The notes beneath the pieces were generated by a model. That model did no database searches. It was given only the letters and a program-made list of their open reading frames with translations, and was not told where the DNA came from. Position numbers and translations under genes: made by a program. Positions 56,321 through 64,000 of a stretch of DNA of 64,000 nt are shown here, one piece after another. The stretch lies in contig NZ_FNZZ01000007.1 in NCBI RefSeq assembly GCF_900109565.1, positions 1 to 64,000 of the forward strand, written 5' to 3'. The first letter of the stretch is position 1; each line of letters opens with the position of its first letter. The DNA is from Sphingomonas palmae. GTDB lineage: Bacteria > Pseudomonadota > Alphaproteobacteria > Sphingomonadales > Sphingomonadaceae.

Positions 56321-57136
56321 ATGCGGATCGGTGTCGTCGCGGCGTCCAGCGTCGCCAACCCTGCCGTCGTCGCGCCCGTGTCCGCGCTCGCCGCGATCGC
56401 CTATCCCGAGATCGACCTCGTCTTTCACCCGAGCGCGTTCGCTGAGGCCGGGCATTTCGCCGGCACCGACGCGGTGCGCGCCGCCGCCTTCGTCGAATAC
56501 GCCAACGATCCGTCGATGGACGCGGTCTGGTTCGTGCGCGGCGGCTACGGCTCCAACCGCATCCTCGCCGACGCGCTGCCACGGCTGAACGACGCCGCGC
56601 GTGCGAAGACCTACCTCGGTTACTCCGACGCCGGTTTCCTGCTCGGCGCGCTCTACGCCCGCCGCATCGGCCATCCGACGCACGGACCGATGGCGAGCGA
56701 CATCGGGCGCAAGGGTGGCGACGAGACGGTGGCGCGCTCGCTCGGCTGGATGGCGAGGCGTGATCGCTCGGCACTCGAACCCGGCCTCGCGGGGCATCCG
56801 TCAGCGGCGTTCAACCTCTCGATTCTCTCGGCGCTGATCGGCTCGCCCTACCTTCCCGACCTCACCGATCACGTGCTGATCGTCGAGGAAGTGTCGGAGG
56901 CGATGTACGCGATCGACCGAATGCTGTTCACGATGGCGAACGCGACACAGCTGCGCGGGATCGCGGGCGTGCGCCTGGGCGCGGTCACCGCGGTCAGGCC
57001 TAACGAACCAGACTGGGGCGAGACGCTCGACCAGATGATGGAACGCTGGTGCCGCGACATGCACGTCCCCTACCTCGGCCGCGCCGAGGTGGGGCACACG
57101 CAGGCGAACCGCGTCGTACCGTTCGGGGTCGCCTAA
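56321..57136 (+). CDS. S66-family LD-carboxypeptidase
   Basis: This 271-residue protein cleaves the L,D bond of murein tetrapeptides. The N-terminal domain has VRGGYGSNRILADAL, the Ser nucleophile is in TYLGYSDAGFLLG, the Glu is in VLIVEEVSEAMYAIDRML and the His in EVGHTQANRVVPFG. It lies 59 bp from the Mur-ligase homologue and is divergent from it, which fits recycling: the peptidase makes tripeptide that such a ligase could use. It is cytoplasmic, without a signal peptide. Confidence 0.93.
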   Translation: MRIGVVAASSVANPAVVAPVSALAAIAYPEIDLVFHPSAFAEAGHFAGTDAVRAAAFVEYANDPSMDAVWFVRGGYGSNRILADALPRLNDAARAKTYLGYSDAGFLLGALYARRIGHPTHGPMASDIGRKGGDETVARSLGWMARRDRSALEPGLAGHPSAAFNLSILSALIGSPYLPDLTDHVLIVEEVSEAMYAIDRMLFTMANATQLRGIAGVRLGAVTAVRPNEPDWGETLDQMMERWCRDMHVPYLGRAEVGHTQANRVVPFGVA

Positions 57137-58182
57137 CTCGCGACCAGCGCGCCGTAGAGGGCGAAGTCGGCGTCGGTGACGCCGATCGAGAGCAGGGGGG
57201 GACAGGTCGGCCGCATCCGCCCACACCTGCGGCTCGGCCGACAGGTTGAAGGCGCAGACGATGCGGTCGCCCTGGTACGTCCGCGCGAACACCAGCAGTG
57301 CATCGTCGGCGTGGAGCACCTCGAACCCGCTGAGCCTGAGCGCCGCCTCGTCGCGACGCAGCGCCAGCACGGCCCTTGTCGAGTGGAGCAGCGAGCCCGC
57401 GTCGGCCTCCTGCACGTCGACCGCGAGGTTCGCGTGGTCGGCACCAAGCGGCAGCCACGGCTGCGCGGTCGAGAAACCCAGCTGCGCGACATCGTGCTTC
57501 CACGGCATCGGCGTGCGCGCGCCGTCGCGTGACAGCGTCAGCGGCCAGTTGGCGATCGCCTCCGGGTCCTGCAGCAGCTCGAACGGCACGTCGACCTGCG
57601 CAGTCCCAGTTCCTCGCCGTAGTAGAGGATCGAATTGCCGCGCAGGGTACCCAGCAGCAGCATCTTCATCCGCGCGAACGCGGCGGCATGCTCGGGCGCA
57701 CACCAACGCGAGATCGCGCGCGGCGCGTCGTGGTTCTCGAACGCCCAGCTCGGCCAGCCTATACCCGGCTCGTCCGCCTTCGCGTCGCGCCACACGTACC
57801 AGTCAGCGTGCGCGCCCGTCCGGCTGCTGCGGCTGTCCTTGAACCACGGATGCTGGTCCGAGGTGTGCGCCCACACCTGGTCGAGCAGCACCTTCAACCC
57901 CAGTGCATGCGCGCGCGCCACCAGCGCGTCAAAGTCGGTGAGCGTGCCGAACACCGGATCGACGTCGCAGTAATCCGACACGTCATAGCCGAAATCCGCC
58001 ATCGGCGAGGTGAAGAAGGGCGAGATCCACACCGCATCGACGCCCAGCGCGGCGACGTAACCCAGATGCGCGGTGATCCCGGCGAGATCGCCGACGCCGT
58101 CGCCGTTCGCGTCGGCGAAGCTGCGGGGATAGATCTAATAGATCACCGCGCCCTTCCACCAGGGCGCCCTGTCCGCTCTCAT
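57133..58182 (-). pseudogene. Decayed GH13 alpha-glucosidase
   Basis: From ATG 58182 the frame reads PWWKGAVIY, then TAG (58135-58137) where the family has Gln, then IYPRSFADANGDGVGDL and on to DFGYDVSDYCDVDPVFGTL. Near 57750 a large in-frame deletion joins GIGWPSW to AFENHDAPRAISRW, losing about 250 residues with the catalytic Asp and Glu. At about 57600 a one-base loss shifts YYGEELGL to another frame, QVDVPFELLQDPEAIANW. At a run of seven G (57195-57201) it shifts again to LLSIGVTDADFALYGALVAS. The stop is at 57133-57135. The product cannot be functional. It abuts the cas3 gene. Confidence 0.9.
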
Positions 58183-58266
58183 TAGGTCCGCCACTCGCTG
58201 CTCCCGATCCGCGCAACCGACTCTAGCCGAACGCCGGCACGCTGACACGTCCTCAACCGCGCGGGC

Positions 58267-60792
58267 TCACCCGAGCGCGTGCACACCCCATTGATCGTAG
58301 CCGTACCGTCGCGCACCGATCTCGAACGTCGCCGGGCCGGTCACGCGTGGCTCGTCGCGCGCACCGATCCCGCGCGCCATGTGCGCGGGGATCGTGACGC
58401 GCGTGACTGCGCCCCCGAATGGGCTGGCGATCGGGTCGGGCAGGTCGATCAACAGGTCGCGCGCGCCCAGCCGCGTAACCACCGCTTCCTCGACATCCGC
58501 GAAGGTGAGTGTGCGGAATGGCTGCGACAGGTCCAGCGCGATACGTCGCGCGGCTTCGGCCGAGGCGAGCTCGCCGCCCGCACGCTCGGCGGCGTGATTG
58601 TGCCACGCGGGGTCGCCCGCGACGATCGCGGCGAGCGCGTCGGGGTGAAGCGCGCGCTCGACCAGCCGGCGGTTATCGCGCGGGATGACGATCTCTGGTG
58701 ACCGCTCCAGCACCCGCAATGTCGCCTCGAGCTGGACCAGATTGGGGTAGACGCTGCCGAGGCCGTGCCGCCCGCCGCCGCCCTTGCCGAGCAGCACCGA
58801 CAGGTCTCGTGCTGCTGGGCGTAGCACCAGCACGCGCGCCTGCGCGAACGCGCCACGATCCTCGCGGCGGTGGCGATGCAGCCGCCCGATCCGCTGCAAC
58901 AACACGTCGATCGGCGCCAGATCGGTGACGAGAAAATCGGCGTCCAGATCGAGCGACTGTTCCAGCGTCTGCGTGCCGATCAGCACCCGCCCGCGTGCAC
59001 GACGCGACTTGCCGAACGCCTGCTCCACCGCTTCGTCCAGCCGCTGGCGATCGTCGCGCGCAAAGCGGCCGTGGTGCAGCGTCGGAACGCTTTCCACCGC
59101 GAACGCCAGCTCAGGCGCGCGCGCCGCCACTGCCTGCGCGACCGCCACCGCGCCCGCGACGCTGTTGCGCACCACCAGCACCGACGCGCCCGCGCGCGCC
59201 GCCTCGATCGCGCGCCCCGCGATCGCTTGGGGGTCGTCGATCAGCCCCGCGACCTCGACCGCCACCTGCTTCGCCGCGCCCGCTGCTCCCGCCGCGGCTC
59301 GAAGCGCCGCGTCACTTCCCGACAGCGCCGGATACGGCTGCGCCTCTGTCTCCGCCAACGGCGGCACCGCTCCACCCAGCAGGCCTGCGCGCGCCGCCGC
59401 GCCGAGCGTCGCCGACAATAGCAGCGCGTGCCCACCGACTGCAATGTGATGCACCAGCAGCCGTTCGAGCAGCCCCGCCATATAGCTGTCCGACGCGTGC
59501 ACCTCGTCGACCACCAGCAGGCTGCGCGACAGCACGCCGGCGCGGAACAGCGCGTGCTTGACCGGCAGGATGCCGAGCAGCGCCTGATCGATCGTCCCCA
59601 CCGCTACGCGCGCGGCGAGGAAGTTCAGGCTCCGCTCCGCCGCCCAGCGCGCATCGGGTGCCCGTTCGCGTTCGTTGTGGCCCGGCTCGTCCCAACGCAC
59701 GGCATAGTCCGGCAGCGCCTGCCCCACTGCATCGCCCGCGCGCAGATAGCCCGGCACCGCCAGCACCGCTTCGGGCGCGTCCGTGCCCCAGACGCGCTTC
59801 AGCATCGCGTCGACGCGCGCGTGCAATTGCACCGCCGCCGACCGCGTCGGCAGCGCGAAGAACAATCCGTCGACTTGCCCTCGCCGCCTGAGTTCGAGCC
59901 AGCGCCACAACGCCGCCTCGGTCTTCCCCGACCCTGTCTCCGCCTCGATCAACGCTACCGCGCCAAACTCGTCGCCTGCCGCCTCCAGCTGGAACCCGTG
60001 CGGCGGGAAGCCGAACGCCTGCTCGAAGTCGCATGCCGGCGTGTCGAGCGGCAGAAACCCGCGCGCCGCCGCCGCCGCGCGCACCTGTTCGACGCGCAGT
60101 GGCTCGCGCGCATCACCATGCGGCGCACCCACCGGCAATCGCCGCGCGTCCGAGCCGATCCAGTCGGCGAGCGTCACCAATCCCGCGAACAGCGCAACGA
60201 ACCGCGGCGCATCTGGCAGTGCCGCGCCCGCCTCCCACGCCAGCGGCCAACGCGCGCGCACCGCCTCGATCACCGGCACCACGCGCGCCGCCGGGGCGTC
60301 TCCCGCTTTCTCCCACCATTCGTCGACCAGCGCGGTCCAACTTCCGGTGTCCACCATTGCGCGCTGGTGGAAGGCGGCGAGCGGCTTGCCATGATGCGCC
60401 ATCACCGCCGCGACGTGCTGCCGTGCGCCCCAGTCGCGCATCAGCGCGTGGAGTATCTCCGCCGCCGCGCTGCGTTTGAGCACCGAATGGTTGAGCAGCG
60501 CCGCGACCGGCGCGGTGTGCCCTACCGGCGGCTTCGCGGGATCGATCCGCGCCTGAAAGCCCCGGTTCGCCTTGCCAACGTCGTGCAGCGCGGCCAGCGC
60601 GCACAGCCGCGCCACGTCCTGCGCGCTCAGCGCCCGCCCCGCCCCGGCCTCTAGCGGCGCGCGCCAAGCCTCAATGACCATCGCCATCGCCGCGCCGACG
60701 TCGAGGCAATGGTCGGCGAGCGGCAGCGCCGCGGTCACCTCGTCCCCTTCGCGCAGCAGCTTGGCCCAGGGCTGGTCCACCGTCACCGTCAT
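58267..60792 (-). CDS. cas3: CRISPR-associated helicase/nuclease Cas3
   Basis: This is an 841-residue protein from ATG 60792 (ATG 60849 is possible). The N-terminal HD nuclease has HCLDVGAA (His28) and ALHDVGKANRGFQ (His70, Asp71). The superfamily 2 helicase follows: Walker A EAETGSGKTEAALW, DEVH box VVDEVHASDSYMAGLL, LLLSATLG, and motif VI LLQRIGRLHRHRR. Within family knowledge, LPVKHALFRAGVLSRSLLV and LAPIDVLLQRIG mark Cas3 rather than other helicases. In type I CRISPR it degrades DNA recruited by Cascade. No cas1, 2, 5, 6, 7, 8 gene or repeat array is seen within the window. It is complete and undamaged. Confidence 0.9.
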   Translation of the reverse strand: MTVTVDQPWAKLLREGDEVTAALPLADHCLDVGAAMAMVIEAWRAPLEAGAGRALSAQDVARLCALAALHDVGKANRGFQARIDPAKPPVGHTAPVAALLNHSVLKRSAAAEILHALMRDWGARQHVAAVMAHHGKPLAAFHQRAMVDTGSWTALVDEWWEKAGDAPAARVVPVIEAVRARWPLAWEAGAALPDAPRFVALFAGLVTLADWIGSDARRLPVGAPHGDAREPLRVEQVRAAAAARGFLPLDTPACDFEQAFGFPPHGFQLEAAGDEFGAVALIEAETGSGKTEAALWRWLELRRRGQVDGLFFALPTRSAAVQLHARVDAMLKRVWGTDAPEAVLAVPGYLRAGDAVGQALPDYAVRWDEPGHNERERAPDARWAAERSLNFLAARVAVGTIDQALLGILPVKHALFRAGVLSRSLLVVDEVHASDSYMAGLLERLLVHHIAVGGHALLLSATLGAAARAGLLGGAVPPLAETEAQPYPALSGSDAALRAAAGAAGAAKQVAVEVAGLIDDPQAIAGRAIEAARAGASVLVVRNSVAGAVAVAQAVAARAPELAFAVESVPTLHHGRFARDDRQRLDEAVEQAFGKSRRARGRVLIGTQTLEQSLDLDADFLVTDLAPIDVLLQRIGRLHRHRREDRGAFAQARVLVLRPAARDLSVLLGKGGGGRHGLGSVYPNLVQLEATLRVLERSPEIVIPRDNRRLVERALHPDALAAIVAGDPAWHNHAAERAGGELASAEAARRIALDLSQPFRTLTFADVEEAVVTRLGARDLLIDLPDPIASPFGGAVTRVTIPAHMARGIGARDEPRVTGPATFEIGARRYGYDQWGVHALG

Positions 60793-60984
60793 CGCACTGC
60801 CTCCCGCATCCGAACGATACCGGCGCGCGGCACAGCGCCGCCACGTCATTGCTTACAGCTTCGCGCCGCCGACCGCCTGAAACCCGCGGTTCACGCCAGG
60901 TCTCACCGGATCGGACGCTTCCCGCATTGGCTTCCCCGCCCGCCTTTCGCACCCTTGCCGCACGCAGCAATCGGGAGGGTGCGC

Positions 60985-63900
60985 ATGACCGACGCCAGGG
61001 AAGCCCGCCAGACCCAGTCCGCCCGCACGCCCGGCGTCGGCCAGTTCGTCTCGCTGCGCGGCCGCTTGTGGATGGTGGAGGGCGAGCCCGACCACCCGCT
61101 CGCCGGCCATCGCCTGTCATGCATCGACGACGACGCCAACGGCGAGCAGGCGCAGGTCTTATGGGGTGCGGAGGTCGACGCGCGGCTCCACGACGAGGAG
61201 GCATGGGCCTCACTCGGCCAGCCGGGACCACGCGGCGGCGGCGATGCCGCGACCTTCTCCGCTTACCTGCGCACCGTGCGCTGGCGCACCGCCACCGCGG
61301 CCGAGCGCGACCTGTTCCAGGCACCGTTCCGCGCCGGCATCCGGCTCAATCCCTATCAGCTGCTCCCGCTGCGCAAGGCGCTGCGCCTGCCGCGGGTCAA
61401 CCTGCTGATCGCCGACGACGTCGGGCTCGGCAAAACGGTCGAGGCCGGGCTGGTCTTGCGCGAGCTGCTGTTGCGTCGCCGCGTCGATTTCACGCTGGTG
61501 CTCGCCCCGCCGTCGATGGCGCAGCAATGGCAGGACGAGTTGCAGACCAAGTTCGGCCTCGCGTTCGAGATCGTCGACGCCGAGCATCTGGAGGCGCTGC
61601 GCCGCCGCCGCGGCTACGGCGCGAACCCCTGGGCGGCGGGGTCGCGCTTCATCCTGTCGCACCGGCTGCTCGGCGACGAGAGCTATGTCGCGGGGTTGCG
61701 CGACGTGCTGGAGGATTTCCGCGCCCGCTCGCTCCTCATCCTCGACGAAGCGCATCATGCCGCGCCCGCGGGCAACGGCCGCTATGCGATCGAGAGCCAG
61801 TTCACGCGCAGCTTGCGCGACCTGTGTGATCGTTTCGAGCACCGCCTGTTCCTGTCGGCGACGCCGCACAACGGCCACGCCAACAGCTTCGCGACGCTGC
61901 TCGAACTTCTCGACCCGCAGCGCTTCACGCGCGGCGTGCCGGTGCGTCCCGCCGACCTCGAACCGGTCATGGTACGGCGGCTGAAAAGCGACCTGCGCGC
62001 GTTGGGCGAAGCGTTCCCTGAGCGCATAATCGAACCGGTCGTGATCGACGGCCTGCCCGCCGACGCGCCCGAACTCGTACTCGCCGCCATGCTCGCCGAC
62101 TATCGCCGCATTCGCGACCAGCGCATCGCCGCGCTCACCCCGGCGCAGGCCGCGCGCACGCGGCTGGCCTTTGTCGGCTTGCAGCAGCGATTGCTCTCGT
62201 CGATCGCCGCCTTCGCGCGCACGCTGCGCGTCCACTTGGCCGGACTCGACCGCGTGATCGCCGGCGAGCGAGCAGAGGCGTCCGCGGCCGACATTACCGA
62301 TCCGACCTCAGCCGACGAGGAACAGGCCGCGCTCGACCTGCTCGCCCGGCGCGACGCCGCTGCGACCCACGCCGCCGCGCTCGCCGGCGTACGTGGCGCA
62401 ACGCGCGAGCAGCTCGCAGCCGAACGCGCGCACGCGCTCGCGATGCTCGATGTGGCAGAGCGTGCCCGCGCCCTCCCCGACGCGCGGGTGCGCTGGATCG
62501 TCGATTGGGCGCGCACCCACCTGCAACACGCGGACGGCGAATGGCGCGAACGCCGCCTGATCCTGTTTACCGAGTATGAGGACACGCGCCGCTGGCTCCA
62601 GCGCCAATTGCAGGTGCTGCTCGACGCGGATGATCCACACGAAGCCGACCGGATCACCAGCTTCACCGGCGTCACCCCGCCCGACTGGCGCGAGGCGATC
62701 AAGCGCGCCTTCAACGACCCCACCGCCCCCGTACGCATCCTGATCTGCACCGACGCCGCGCGCGAAGGGATCAACCTCCAGGCGCAATGCCATGATCTGA
62801 TCCACGTCGACCTGCCGTGGAATCCCTCGCGGCTCGAACAACGCAACGGTCGCATCGATCGCAAGCTGCAACCCAGCGACACCGTCACCTGCCGCTATTT
62901 CATCTACGCGCAGCGCGCGGAGGACGTCGTGCTGGGTGTCCTGGTGCGCAAGACCGAGCTGATCCGCCAGCAGCTCGGCTCCGCGGGTCAGGTGCTCGGC
63001 GCACGCATCGCCGACCGGCTGGCGCGCGCCGGGATCGACCGAGCCACCGCGCACGCACTCGCCGACCAGGTCCGCGACGAGGAGGTCGACGCGCGCGTCC
63101 GCGCTGCGGTGGACGATCTCGGCGACGGCGCCGACGCCCGCCTCGCGCGGCTCAGGCGCGAACAGGCCGACCTGGCACAAGCACTCGAACAGGCGCGCGC
63201 CCGCGTCGGCGTCGACCCGGCCGAGCTGCAATCGGTCGTCGGCCTCGCGCTCACGCAAGCGGGCGGCGCGTGGGACCACGCCGCCACGATCGGCACGACG
63301 CCGGTGCTCGCGCTCGACGAGCAGGTGCCTGCGATCGCCCACGATCCGAGCTGGCACGTCATGCTCGACGAGCTGCGCCGCCGCCCGATGCGCGGTGGGG
63401 AGCGCGTGCCCGAGTGGCGCGCGGCGCGCGATGCCGCAGTGCGCCGCATCAGCTTTGCGCCCGCGATCCTCGCCGACGGACGCGACGCGGGCGACGTCGT
63501 CCACCTCCACCTCGAACACCGGCTGGTGCGCCGCCTGCTCGGCCGCTTCGTCACCGCCGGCTTCCGCCACGGACTGGAGCGCGCCTGCGTCATCCGCACC
63601 GCTGCCGCCAGGTCCCCGCGGGTCGTGCTGATCGGCCGCGTCGCGCTCTACGGCGAGGGTGCGGCGCGGTTGCACGAAGAAGTGCTGAGCGTCGCCGCCG
63701 ACTGGCGGGCGCGCGTACCCGGTGCACCGCCGCTGCGCGTGCTCGCCGAGGGTCGCGGTGCGGAGACACGCGTGCTCGACGAGCTGATCGGCGCGCTGCG
63801 CACCGCGCGCGACGCCGACGCGGACACCGTCGCGCACGCGACCGCGCACGCCGCCGCCGACGTCGCCGACCTCCGCCCCGCGTTGGAGGCGCGCGCCGCC

Positions 63901-64000
63901 GCCCGCGTTGAGCGCGTGGCCGCCGAGATCACGCGCCGCGCCGCCGCCGAGGCACGCGGGCTCGAGACGCTGCTTGAGGCGCGGATCGCGCGCATCCGGC
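60985..64000 (+). CDS. drmD: SNF2-type helicase resembling DISARM DrmD (runs off right edge)
   Basis: The frame is open from ATG 60985, preceded by GGGAGGG (60973-60979), to the end of the window (about 1005 residues, incomplete). The start VGQFVSLRGRLWMVEGEP is followed by the helicase: LLIADDVGLGKTVEAGLVLR (Walker A), APPSMAQQWQDEL, ILDEAHHAAP (DEAH), FLSATPHNGH, then ICTDAAREGINLQAQC and NPSRLEQRNGRIDRK (motifs V-VI). The C-terminal part has DVVHLHLEHRLVRRLL and VVLIGRVALYGEGAARLHEE, which I recall from DrmD, the helicase of class 1 DISARM. Other Drm genes would be expected beyond 64000. An alternative is another RapA-like defence helicase. Confidence 0.72.
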   Translation, partial: MTDAREARQTQSARTPGVGQFVSLRGRLWMVEGEPDHPLAGHRLSCIDDDANGEQAQVLWGAEVDARLHDEEAWASLGQPGPRGGGDAATFSAYLRTVRWRTATAAERDLFQAPFRAGIRLNPYQLLPLRKALRLPRVNLLIADDVGLGKTVEAGLVLRELLLRRRVDFTLVLAPPSMAQQWQDELQTKFGLAFEIVDAEHLEALRRRRGYGANPWAAGSRFILSHRLLGDESYVAGLRDVLEDFRARSLLILDEAHHAAPAGNGRYAIESQFTRSLRDLCDRFEHRLFLSATPHNGHANSFATLLELLDPQRFTRGVPVRPADLEPVMVRRLKSDLRALGEAFPERIIEPVVIDGLPADAPELVLAAMLADYRRIRDQRIAALTPAQAARTRLAFVGLQQRLLSSIAAFARTLRVHLAGLDRVIAGERAEASAADITDPTSADEEQAALDLLARRDAAATHAAALAGVRGATREQLAAERAHALAMLDVAERARALPDARVRWIVDWARTHLQHADGEWRERRLILFTEYEDTRRWLQRQLQVLLDADDPHEADRITSFTGVTPPDWREAIKRAFNDPTAPVRILICTDAAREGINLQAQCHDLIHVDLPWNPSRLEQRNGRIDRKLQPSDTVTCRYFIYAQRAEDVVLGVLVRKTELIRQQLGSAGQVLGARIADRLARAGIDRATAHALADQVRDEEVDARVRAAVDDLGDGADARLARLRREQADLAQALEQARARVGVDPAELQSVVGLALTQAGGAWDHAATIGTTPVLALDEQVPAIAHDPSWHVMLDELRRRPMRGGERVPEWRAARDAAVRRISFAPAILADGRDAGDVVHLHLEHRLVRRLLGRFVTAGFRHGLERACVIRTAAARSPRVVLIGRVALYGEGAARLHEEVLSVAADWRARVPGAPPLRVLAEGRGAETRVLDELIGALRTARDADADTVAHATAHAAADVADLRPALEARAAARVERVAAEITRRAAAEARGLETLLEARIARIR

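Noticed and set aside
54933..56588. 551-codon open frame antisense to the Mur-ligase homologue
   Set aside because: Shadow frame with Arg/His-rich translation; the opposite strand has intact ligase motifs.
61210..63849. Long minus-strand frames opposite the DrmD-like gene
   Set aside because: The plus frame holds ordered helicase motifs; the antisense frames do not, and they arise from GC-rich codon bias.
58267..64000. CRISPR array near cas3
   Set aside because: I looked for regularly spaced 25-40-bp repeats near cas3 and elsewhere in the window and saw none.

Overview
The window looks like chromosome of a high-GC alphaproteobacterium, most likely a sphingomonad (Sphingomonas type). This rests on gene content: MipZ in place of Min proteins, a C4-type 5-aminolevulinate synthase, a complex-I NDUFA9-like protein, GltD/GltB, homogentisate catabolism, and dense runs of start/stop-overlapping genes. 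I could not run database searches; family calls come from motifs read in the translations.

Region 1 (1-3347) is the end of a mobile element. It holds the C-terminal part of an IS5-type transposase, a gene remnant, a MobA/MobL-like relaxase-family protein and a tyrosine integrase broken by one in-frame TAA. Region 2 (3348-17334) is a second element of about 14 kb, bounded by a 26-bp direct repeat of the 3' end of tRNA-Gln(TTG); the intact tRNA is at 17312-17386. It carries a tyrosine integrase, a serine recombinase with res-like repeats, an AT-rich DUF262-PIN gene pair, a type I restriction-modification operon (hsdR-hsdS-broken small gene-hsdM), two unrecognised genes built from three copies of one small domain, and an HUH-like Rep/relaxase protein. 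Both elements appear to use the same tRNA site, in tandem. TGCTACAA-type repeats near both ends are candidate integrase arm sites.

Region 3 (17453-57136) is core chromosome: tRNA-Leu(CAG), an NDUFA9-like protein, uppP, gltD-gltB, a GST, csaA, a LysR regulator divergent from malate synthase G, a lipocalin, tyrosine catabolism (hpd, hmgA and a Rieske protein), an M48 protease, hemA, murI, plsY-dprA, topA, panC, mipZ with a DnaJ-like protein, phosphomannomutase, a Crp/Fnr regulator, murA, a BaiN-type flavoprotein, a cystathionine gamma-synthase-like enzyme, an overlapping hydrolase-TPR-gloA-gloB operon, a membrane protein/XRE regulator pair, and a Mur-ligase homologue divergent from an S66 LD-carboxypeptidase.

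Region 4 (57133-64000) turns accessory again. It has a decayed GH13 alpha-glucosidase with a nonsense codon, an internal deletion and two frameshifts; then a full-length Cas3 (HD plus helicase) with no other cas gene or repeat array in view; and, divergent from it, a large SNF2-type helicase resembling DrmD of DISARM that runs off the window end. The best candidates for undescribed biology are the DUF262-PIN pair, the Cas3/DrmD-like divergent pair and the three-copy repeat-domain genes upstream of hsdR.
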